From NCBI GenBank assembly GCA_025356795.1, contig JANXRR010000055.1, forward strand, positions 1 to 6,052: a stretch of 6,052 nucleotides of DNA. Direction: 5' to 3'. Under the pieces are notes generated by a model. The model was not told the DNA's origin. It did no database searches and saw only the letters and a program-made list of their open reading frames with translations. Positions 1 to 6,052 of the stretch are shown here, piece by piece. Position 1 is the stretch's first letter; every line of letters begins with the position of its first letter. This DNA comes from Bacteroidia bacterium. Lineage in GTDB: Bacteria > Bacteroidota > Bacteroidia > Cytophagales > Cyclobacteriaceae. The translations under genes and the position numbers were made by a program.

Positions 1-3000
1 GTAATTTTGACTTTGTGGATAACGTTACTATTAATGCTGCAATGGGCCTTGTTGTTTTTCCCTACCTCGAGCCATTTAATACGCCTTTCAAAAAACTGTT
101 CTTATCAGATGTAACAAATAAGGATTTTCTTAACAACAAATATTTATATGACACTTTGTATCACACTACCAAAGCCGAGGCCGAGTTGGTGGCAACAAAG
201 AATAAATTTTACATTGTGGGCACATCAAGAACAGGGTCTGGAAAGGAAATAAGCCTCCAAGGATTTAATGTAGCTCAAGGCTCGGTAAAAGTATATGCAG
301 GCGGCACACCTTTGCGTGAAGGATCAGACTTTCAAGTAGACTATACTTTTGGAAAAGTTACGATTCTCAACGAAGGTATTTTAAGCTCCGGAAAAAATAT
401 AAGTGTTACTTACGAACAACAAGATCCGTTTGCTTTTCAAACGCGCTCTTTGTTAGGCACCCGGTTAGATTATAAATTATCGGATGATGTTAATATAGGA
501 TCAACCATTTTATACTACAATGAACGGCCGCTCATTTCAAGAAATGCCATAGGCACTGAGCCTGCAAGAAACATTCAATATGGGCTTGATATAAATTTGA
601 AGAAGGAATCACGGTTACTAACGAAGGTGGTCGATGCTCTGCCTTTTTTGCAAACAAAGGAAAAATCATCTATTACATTCAACGCAGAATTCGCGCAGCT
701 TCTGCCAGGCACATCAAATAGTATTAATGGTGATGGTACTTCTTTTATTGATGACTTTGAAAATACTGCCACACCTTATAGTTTGTTAAACGCTGCTAGT
801 TGGAAATTGGCAAGTGTGCCTAAGCCAACTGCAAGTCTAACCGTTGATCTGGCAAATGGAGCTTCAGATAATGTTGCAGCAGGCTACAGAAGAGCCAAGT
901 TAGCTTGGTATCAAGTAGATAATTTATTTTATAGAACAGGGGGTGCATATAAACCATCTAATATTACTGACAAGGATCTTGAGAACCATTACACACGACC
1001 CGTAAAGCCTCAAGAGATTTTTCCCTTTCAAGATTTGTCTTTAGGAAATTTTAATCAACAGGTTTTTGATATCGCCTATTTCCCAAAGGAGCGCGGCCCT
1101 TATAATTTTAATCCTGATTTGAATGTCGATGGAACATTAAAAAGTCCTGAGAAGAACTGGGCTGGCATTACTACTGCCATACGCACAGAGGTGGATTTTG
1201 ATAAAGCCAATGTTGAATATATAGAGTTTTGGTTGATGGATCCTTTTATTAATTCACCGAACGGTAAGGTGCTGGACGGAAGCGTAAACCCACAGTCCAA
1301 TCAATCAGGAGGTAAGCTTATTTTTCAATTGGGAAGTATTTCTGAAGACTTGATGCGCGATGGGCGGCATGCATTTGAGAATGGCTTACCAACAGATGGT
1401 GATTTAAAAAGGGCTACTCCAAACAAATGGGGATATGTTACCTCACAACAATATTTAAATAATGCCTTTGATAATTCAGGTGACTCGCGCGCCAATCAAG
1501 ATGTTGGTTTAGATGGTATAAATAATGGCAAGGAAGTCGATTATTTTAAAGACTTTATTAATGCAGTGCCTTCTGCTGCCGCTCAAAATATTGTGAAGCA
1601 AGATCCAAGTGCCGATGACTTTAAATATTTTTTAGGCGATGACTTAGATGCCAAAGATGCCAAAGTATTGGAGCGATATAAAAATATTAATGGACTGGAG
1701 AATAACACACCTATTGCTAATGCTGGCGATGCATTTGCGCGATCAGGTACCACTATTCCTGATAATGAAGATTTAAATCAAGACAATACGCTCAGCGATC
1801 TTGAAGAATACTATGCTTATAACATTGATCTGATCCCATCATCAATACCAAAAAAGGGGCTCGCTGTGGGCAATAAGTTTGTTGTTGATAAAATTGATAA
1901 TGAAATCAATGGTGATAAAGTCTCTTGGTATCTTTTTAGAATTCCCATCAAGCAATATGATGATCAAGTGGGAGCAATTAATGGATTCAAATCAATTCGT
2001 TATGCCCGGATGTTATTAACAGGTTTCAATCAACCGGTGGTATTGCGCATGGCCAATTTTAGAACCGTGGGCAATAGATGGAGGCAGTATACAGGCAACT
2101 TGCAACAGCCAGGATTAACCAAACCACCTGAACCAAATTTGGATAACGTTTCTGTATCGGTTGTAAACGTAGAAGAAAATGGAAAGGGCAATGATGTAAA
2201 ACCTCCTTATGTGCCGCCCTTGGCGCGTGATCGTGACAATACTTCTACTATAGCACGAAGGTTGAATGAGCAATCTGTTCAACTGTGCGTAAATGCTTTG
2301 CCCGATGGAGACTCGCGCGCTATTTATAAAAATGTGAGTATGGATTTTTATAACTATGGAAGAATAAAAATGTTTGTAAATGCTCATGGAAACGGGTTAA
2401 AAGATAATGAACTTACTGCGTTTATGCGATTTGGTACCGACTTCGATCAGAATTTTTATGAAGTCGAAATTCCATTAACAGTTACACGCAATGGTGAGAA
2501 TGTTGCAGATGGCGAAATATGGCCTGATCAAAATCAATTTGATATTGATTTGAATGACCTTTACGGTTTAAAAGCTAGGCGTGATAGGGAAGGGGCTTCT
2601 CTTAATCAATTCTATCCGGTAGCTGCCCCGCTGCAAAGTGGGAAGCATGGCTTGCGTATTTTTGGCCGGCCCGATTTAAGTGGTGTGAAGTTAATTATGA
2701 TTGGTGTGCGAAACCCTAAGACTACAGATGCAAAACCGCTGAGTGTTTGTATTTGGGCTGATGAACTTCGGCTTACCGATTTTGATAGAACAGCAGGCTG
2801 GGCTGTCAATGCAGTATTAAATGCTAAGTTGGCTGATCTGGGTAATATCACGGCTTCTGTGCGCCACTCTACCCATGGTTATGGTAATGTACAATCAAAA
2901 ATTTCGGAACGCACACGGGCCGATGCCACCACATTTGATGTTTCTGGTACTATTAATATTGATAAATTATTGCCACCTAAACTTGGGCTAAAGATCCCCA

Positions 3001-5384
3001 TGTTTGCCAGTTATGAAAGCGTCATAAGTAATCCAAATTTTGATCCTGCCAATCCTGATTTGCGCTTAAAAGCGGCACTCACCTCTTTTAATTCTGAAGC
3101 TGAGCAAACGGAATACTTAAAAATAATTCAAGATAGAACCATTAGGCGAAGTTTAAATTTTACCAATGTCAGAAAAGTGAAATTAGATCCGAAAGCAAAA
3201 AACCACATTTATGATATAGAAAACTTTGCATTTAGTTACGCCTATAGCGGATCTGAGCAAACCAATTTTAATTTAAGTGAAAACAGTAAGCAAAGCACCA
3301 AGGGATCGGTGGCTTGGCAATACTCGTCTTCCTTTAAGGGTATCGAACCTTTCAAAAAATCCACGTGGCTTTCATCTCCTTTTCTTCAACTCATAAAAGA
3401 TTTTAACTTCAACCCCGTTCCCACCACCATATCCGTTCGTGGCGATTTGGATCGATCGTTTAGTAAAATAGTGAACCGCAATAGCCAAACAGATGCCGCC
3501 AGTTCTCAACCCAATTTCTCTAAGTATTTTGTTTTCAATCGTTCTTACAATGTACGGTGGGCATTGACAAAATCACTTTCGTTAGATTATAGTTCGCGTG
3601 TAAACGCAATTATTGACGAACCTGATGGCGATATTGATACGAAACAAAAACAAGATTCTGTTATCAAAAACCTAAAACGATTTGGAAGAACAAAAGCATT
3701 CGATCAAACGATAACAACAAACTATACTCTGCCTTTAGATAAGTTGCCTCTCACCAATTGGCTGGGAGCTGATTATCGGTATAATGTGGGTTATTCATGG
3801 AAGGCAGGACCCATTGAAAAAATTGATAGTTTGCGCTTGGGTAATATTATTCAAAACACAAGAGACCAGGCTATCAACGGTAAAATTGACCTTATAAAAC
3901 TGTATAGTAAAATTGGATTTCTAAAGGATATTAATAATCCTACACCTAAGCCAACCGTTGCAGAGTTAGCGAAAAATAAAACAAGCAGACCTGATACCAT
4001 TAAGCGGCCGCCCGATCTGGGTGCTATAAAAAGCCTGTTGCGTTTAATTATGACAGTGAGAAGTGTAACGGGAACTTATTCGGTTACGCAAGGCACATCC
4101 TTGCCTGGCTTTATGCCAACACCTTACTTATTTGGAAACAGCCAAGGGTGGCAAGCTCCAGGGTGGGATTTTATTTTAGGTGATCAGAACGCTGACTTAC
4201 GATTTAAAGCAGCTGATAATGGATGGCTATCTCACAGCAGAAAATTAACTACCCCTTTCACACAAAATCAAGTCAAAGATTTAAGTCTAAAGACAAGCCT
4301 TGAACCTTTTCCCGATTTCAAGATTCAACTGGATGCTAAAAAAACTTCTTCCACTGCCTTTCAAGAAATATTTAGGGATACAACAGGTAATGGAACTTAT
4401 AAAGAACTCAGCCCAAGCCGAACGGGTTCCTATAAAATTTCAATGGTCACCTTTGCCACAGCCTTTAGTAATAATAGCAGCTTGACTTCTACTGTGTATG
4501 AGGATTTTAAAAATAATATATCAACCATAATAGATCGGTTTAGAAATGCCACAGGGCAGGGCTACGAAAAGCAATCGCAAGATGTTCTTATTCCAGCATT
4601 CATAGCTGCTTACACTGGCAAGTCTGCAGAAAAAGTAAGCCTTTCACCCTTCCCCAATATTCCCATTCCCAACTGGCGCGTAGATTATTCTGGCTTAACC
4701 AAAATTACCGCCTTGAAGGAAATCTTTGAGTCGGTATCTATCAATCATGCTTATAATTCGTCTTATGCTGTCTTAAATTTTTCCAATTCGCTGCAGTATA
4801 AGGATGTTCCCATATCAGATGCTGTTGAAAATTACAATGTGCTTACTTATGGTGGGGCAAAAAATTCCAACGGTACGCTAGTGCCAGTATATGTTATTCA
4901 GAATGTAATAATCTCTGAACAATTTGCACCTCTGGTTGGAGTAAATGTTCGGACTAAGAGTAAAGTCACCATGAAGTTTGAATACAAAACCAAACGTGAC
5001 TTATCATTAAACGTATCCAATGCTCAAATCACAGAGATGTTGGGGACTGATTGGTCGTTTGAAGTTGGCTTTGTTAAAAATAATTTGAAATTACCTTTTA
5101 AAGAAAATGGCCGTACTATCACATTAAAAAATGATGTAACCTTCAAATTGAACATGAGCCTTATAGATACACGAACCATCTTGCGCAAAATTGAGGATGT
5201 GAGTGCGATCACCAACGGAAATGTAAATTTCCAACTTCGGCCAAACGTGAGTTATGTGGCTAACAAAAAGTTAACTATCCAAGCGTATTTTGAGCATAAT
5301 GCCAACGATCCGCTGGTCAGCAATTCCTTCCCCCGTACTACTACCAAAGCGGGCTTTAAGATTTTGTACAATCTAGCGCAATGA
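1..5384 (+). CDS. sprA: SprA, type IX secretion outer-membrane translocon (5' end outside window)
   Basis: This is the C-terminal 1793 residues of SprA, the outer-membrane channel of the type IX secretion system, needed for protein export and gliding in Bacteroidota. Family knowledge: Flavobacterium SprA is about 2400 residues and forms a 36-strand single-chain barrel with PorV and plug partners, so some 600 residues lie upstream. The frame is open from base 3 (reading NFDFVDNVTINAAMG), so the GTG at 15 is internal. Family signatures in order: VVFPYLEPF near the start; INGDGTSFIDDFE (723-761); GGKLIFQLGSISED to FENGLP (1308-1391); Asp-rich NQDVGLDGINNGKE (1494-1535) and DLNQDNTLSDLEE (about 1770-1808); WADELRLTDFD (2754-2786), followed by GWAVNAVLNAKLADLGN and a long run of alternating beta strands; PIPNWRVDYSGL (around 4660-4700); final strand TKAGFKILYNLAQ. 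There is no frameshift or internal stop. Identification is secure; domain limits are by eye. Confidence 0.97.
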   Translation, partial: NFDFVDNVTINAAMGLVVFPYLEPFNTPFKKLFLSDVTNKDFLNNKYLYDTLYHTTKAEAELVATKNKFYIVGTSRTGSGKEISLQGFNVAQGSVKVYAGGTPLREGSDFQVDYTFGKVTILNEGILSSGKNISVTYEQQDPFAFQTRSLLGTRLDYKLSDDVNIGSTILYYNERPLISRNAIGTEPARNIQYGLDINLKKESRLLTKVVDALPFLQTKEKSSITFNAEFAQLLPGTSNSINGDGTSFIDDFENTATPYSLLNAASWKLASVPKPTASLTVDLANGASDNVAAGYRRAKLAWYQVDNLFYRTGGAYKPSNITDKDLENHYTRPVKPQEIFPFQDLSLGNFNQQVFDIAYFPKERGPYNFNPDLNVDGTLKSPEKNWAGITTAIRTEVDFDKANVEYIEFWLMDPFINSPNGKVLDGSVNPQSNQSGGKLIFQLGSISEDLMRDGRHAFENGLPTDGDLKRATPNKWGYVTSQQYLNNAFDNSGDSRANQDVGLDGINNGKEVDYFKDFINAVPSAAAQNIVKQDPSADDFKYFLGDDLDAKDAKVLERYKNINGLENNTPIANAGDAFARSGTTIPDNEDLNQDNTLSDLEEYYAYNIDLIPSSIPKKGLAVGNKFVVDKIDNEINGDKVSWYLFRIPIKQYDDQVGAINGFKSIRYARMLLTGFNQPVVLRMANFRTVGNRWRQYTGNLQQPGLTKPPEPNLDNVSVSVVNVEENGKGNDVKPPYVPPLARDRDNTSTIARRLNEQSVQLCVNALPDGDSRAIYKNVSMDFYNYGRIKMFVNAHGNGLKDNELTAFMRFGTDFDQNFYEVEIPLTVTRNGENVADGEIWPDQNQFDIDLNDLYGLKARRDREGASLNQFYPVAAPLQSGKHGLRIFGRPDLSGVKLIMIGVRNPKTTDAKPLSVCIWADELRLTDFDRTAGWAVNAVLNAKLADLGNITASVRHSTHGYGNVQSKISERTRADATTFDVSGTINIDKLLPPKLGLKIPMFASYESVISNPNFDPANPDLRLKAALTSFNSEAEQTEYLKIIQDRTIRRSLNFTNVRKVKLDPKAKNHIYDIENFAFSYAYSGSEQTNFNLSENSKQSTKGSVAWQYSSSFKGIEPFKKSTWLSSPFLQLIKDFNFNPVPTTISVRGDLDRSFSKIVNRNSQTDAASSQPNFSKYFVFNRSYNVRWALTKSLSLDYSSRVNAIIDEPDGDIDTKQKQDSVIKNLKRFGRTKAFDQTITTNYTLPLDKLPLTNWLGADYRYNVGYSWKAGPIEKIDSLRLGNIIQNTRDQAINGKIDLIKLYSKIGFLKDINNPTPKPTVAELAKNKTSRPDTIKRPPDLGAIKSLLRLIMTVRSVTGTYSVTQGTSLPGFMPTPYLFGNSQGWQAPGWDFILGDQNADLRFKAADNGWLSHSRKLTTPFTQNQVKDLSLKTSLEPFPDFKIQLDAKKTSSTAFQEIFRDTTGNGTYKELSPSRTGSYKISMVTFATAFSNNSSLTSTVYEDFKNNISTIIDRFRNATGQGYEKQSQDVLIPAFIAAYTGKSAEKVSLSPFPNIPIPNWRVDYSGLTKITALKEIFESVSINHAYNSSYAVLNFSNSLQYKDVPISDAVENYNVLTYGGAKNSNGTLVPVYVIQNVIISEQFAPLVGVNVRTKSKVTMKFEYKTKRDLSLNVSNAQITEMLGTDWSFEVGFVKNNLKLPFKENGRTITLKNDVTFKLNMSLIDTRTILRKIEDVSAITNGNVNFQLRPNVSYVANKKLTIQAYFEHNANDPLVSNSFPRTTTKAGFKILYNLAQ

Positions 5385-5391
5385 TTCATTG
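5379..5391. repeat. Small inverted repeat over the sprA stop codon
   Basis: CAATGA and TCATTG face each other across a single T, a 6+1+6 palindrome that includes the sprA TGA stop (5382-5384). With a one-base centre it cannot fold fully as an RNA hairpin (a 4-bp stem with a 5-base loop is the best), and no U-tract follows, so it is not a terminator. It could be a small protein-binding site upstream of gcvH or chance. Confidence 0.25.
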
Positions 5392-5403
5392 ATAACTTAT
5401 AAC

Positions 5404-5411
5404 TATTTTTG
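5404..5411 (+). promoter_or_regulatory. Possible Bacteroidota -7 promoter element for gcvH
   Basis: TATTTTTG matches the Bacteroidota housekeeping -7 consensus TAnnTTTG at every fixed position. It ends 21 bases before the chosen gcvH ATG, which would leave a short leader of about 10-17 bases. The matching -33 element is poor: the only nearby TTG (5389-5391) is just 12 bases upstream instead of about 19-21. In AT-rich DNA such an 8-mer can arise by chance, so this is tentative. If real, gcvH can be transcribed independently of sprA. Confidence 0.35.
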
Positions 5412-5432
5412 CCGTCTATAAATTTCAACAAC

Positions 5433-5807
5433 ATGACTATACCAGCAACTCTACTTTACACCAAAGATCACGAATGGATTAAAATTGAAACAACTACTGC
5501 CACTATTGGTATAACTGATTTTGCTCAGGGCGAACTGGGAGACATTGTGTATGTTGACATCTCATCGGTAGGGAAAGAATTTTCTGAGCATGAAGTGTTT
5601 GGCACCGTGGAAGCGGTAAAAACGGTCTCCGATTTATATATGCCTGTGGCCGGTAAAATCATTGAATTCAACAAGCTTCTTGACGGAAGTCCCGAAAAAG
5701 TAAACTCCGATCCTTATGGAGACGGCTGGATGATAAAAGTTGAACTTAAGGGCGAGCCAGTGGGTTTATTATCAGCAGATGAATACAAAGCTTTGATTGG
5801 TAAATAA
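5433..5807 (+). CDS. gcvH: Glycine cleavage system H protein (lipoyl carrier)
   Basis: A complete 124-residue cytoplasmic H protein, close to the usual family length (E. coli about 129). It carries the aminomethyl group from glycine on a swinging lipoyl arm between the P, T and L proteins. Visible signatures: YTKDHEWIKIE at residues 9-19; GITDFAQGELGDIVYVD at 26-42; the lipoylation loop GTVEAVKTVSDLYMPV with the acceptor Lys63 (codon 5619-5621); VNSDPYGDGWMIKV near residues 88-101; and a C-terminal ADEYKALIGK. ATG 5433 is chosen because the protein then begins a few residues before the conserved YTKDHEW. An in-frame TTG at 5409 would add eight residues (first residue plus PSINFNN) with no family support, and it overlaps the candidate -7 element. 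No Shine-Dalgarno sequence is seen, which is normal for this phylum. It lies 48 bp after sprA and 65 bp before lipA, whose product would make its cofactor. Confidence 0.97.
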   Translation: MTIPATLLYTKDHEWIKIETTTATIGITDFAQGELGDIVYVDISSVGKEFSEHEVFGTVEAVKTVSDLYMPVAGKIIEFNKLLDGSPEKVNSDPYGDGWMIKVELKGEPVGLLSADEYKALIGK

Positions 5808-5811
5808 AGCA

Positions 5812-5855
5812 AGACACAAGTAGGGTGAATGTCAATATATTTCTTTCTTATGTCT
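5812..5855 (+). other. gcvH-lipA intergenic stem with imperfect arms
   Basis: Within the 65-bp gap between gcvH and lipA, bases 5812-5820 (AGACACAAG) can pair with 5847-5855 (CTTATGTCT): eight of nine pairs, one C-A mismatch, about 26 bases of loop. No GC-rich stem or clean U-tract follows, so a rho-independent terminator is not supported. Two near-matches to the -7 consensus lie in the gap (TATATTTC at 5836-5843, TATTTTAG at 5858-5865), each one base off and without a spaced -33 TTG, so I do not call a promoter here. gcvH and lipA may be co-transcribed. Confidence 0.2.
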
Positions 5856-5872
5856 AATATTTTAGGTTAACT

Positions 5873-6052
5873 ATGATTGAATTACCTACCATTTCCACCA
5901 CTGAAATAAGGAAACGCAAACCCGATTGGCTCCGTGTAAAGTTGCCCATTGGGCATGAGTATGCAAACGTTCGCCAATTAGTTGACAAGCATAAACTTCA
6001 TACTATTTGTGAAAGCGGCAATTGCCCCAACATGGGCGAGTGTTGGGGGGCA
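5873..6052 (+). CDS. lipA: Lipoyl synthase, N-terminal 60 residues (3' end outside window)
   Basis: The start of lipoyl synthase, a radical-SAM iron-sulfur enzyme that inserts two sulfurs into protein-bound octanoyl groups to make the lipoyl cofactor. Visible: [14 protein letters not shown] (residues 14-27), the lead-in typical of LipA, then [17 protein letters not shown], holding the CX4CX5C motif for the auxiliary 4Fe-4S cluster that is sacrificed as sulfur donor (Cys46, Cys51, Cys57; codons 6008, 6023 and 6041). The radical-SAM CX3CX2C motif would lie beyond the window. ATG 5873 is the earliest possible start: an in-frame TAA sits at 5855-5857 with no start codon between. A weak AGG lies at 5864-5866, six bases before the ATG. 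The gene follows gcvH in the same direction after 65 bp. GcvH is a natural LipA substrate, so a functional pair is likely, whether or not they share a transcript. Confidence 0.95.
   Translation, partial: MIELPTISTTEIRKRKPDWLRVKLPIGHEYANVRQLVDKHKLHTICESGNCPNMGECWGA

Noticed and set aside
15..17. GTG at 15 as the start of the long gene
   Set aside because: The frame is open to the window edge and the four residues before it (NFDF) continue the SprA family sequence, so this is an internal valine in a gene that begins upstream.
1482..1492. GACTCGCGCGC word seen again near 2311
   Set aside because: Only two copies, both encoding an in-frame Asp-Ser-Arg-Ala of SprA; too few and too short for a regulatory or uptake signal.
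2115..2387. Antisense open frame of 90 codons on the - strand, and shorter - strand frames at 575-772, 1100-1300, 2612-2851, 5024-5215 and 5252-5434
   Set aside because: All lie opposite sprA (the last also runs into the sprA-gcvH gap), show no recognisable family and have the low-complexity or mixed composition expected of shadows of a coding strand.
3948..3965. Repeated CCTAAGCCAAC word (also near 820) encoding PKPT in both places
   Set aside because: Two copies of a short Pro/Lys/Thr-coding word 3 kb apart in different contexts; no extended similarity around them, so likely chance.
4300..4485. Second + strand frame of 61 codons inside sprA
   Set aside because: It overlaps a continuous stretch of typical SprA barrel sequence with no break, and its product resembles no family I know.
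5836..5865. Near-matches to a -7 promoter element before lipA
   Set aside because: TATATTTC and TATTTTAG each miss one consensus base and neither has a TTG at about 19-21 bases upstream.

Overview
The window is about 6 kb of AT-rich DNA (roughly 40% GC by eye) that is almost fully coding, all on the + strand. The protein families place it in the phylum Bacteroidota: a type IX secretion/gliding translocon SprA, a Bacteroidota-style GcvH and a LipA N-terminus. The LipA wording and an unusual gene order (lipA right after gcvH) lean towards Cytophagales or relatives rather than classical Flavobacteria. That finer placement is a weak inference.

Layout: bases 1-5384 are the C-terminal three quarters or so of sprA, entering from outside the window and read without interruption for 1793 codons. 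A 48-bp gap follows, with a Bacteroidota-type -7 element. Next is a complete gcvH (5433-5807), which encodes the lipoyl carrier protein of the glycine cleavage system. A 65-bp gap leads to the first 60 codons of lipA (5873 to the window edge), lipoyl synthase, which runs off the end. No tRNA, rRNA, CRISPR array, insertion sequence or prophage signal was seen. No stretch of 300 bases lacks a gene.

Function: SprA is the giant outer-membrane beta-barrel through which type IX cargo (adhesins, hydrolases, gliding proteins) leaves the cell. GcvH and LipA form a separate metabolic pair: LipA inserts two sulfur atoms into octanoyl groups carried on proteins such as GcvH, making the lipoyl arm needed for glycine cleavage. 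The gcvH-lipA adjacency therefore makes biochemical sense. The sprA-gcvH adjacency has no obvious mechanistic reason and probably reflects inherited gene order.

I looked for an undescribed system and did not find one; this is core Bacteroidota sequence. The points worth a second look are structural (a lone cysteine pair in SprA, Asp-rich possible metal-binding loops, two similar beta-rich modules) and regulatory (start choice and promoter of gcvH, small inverted repeats in the two gaps).
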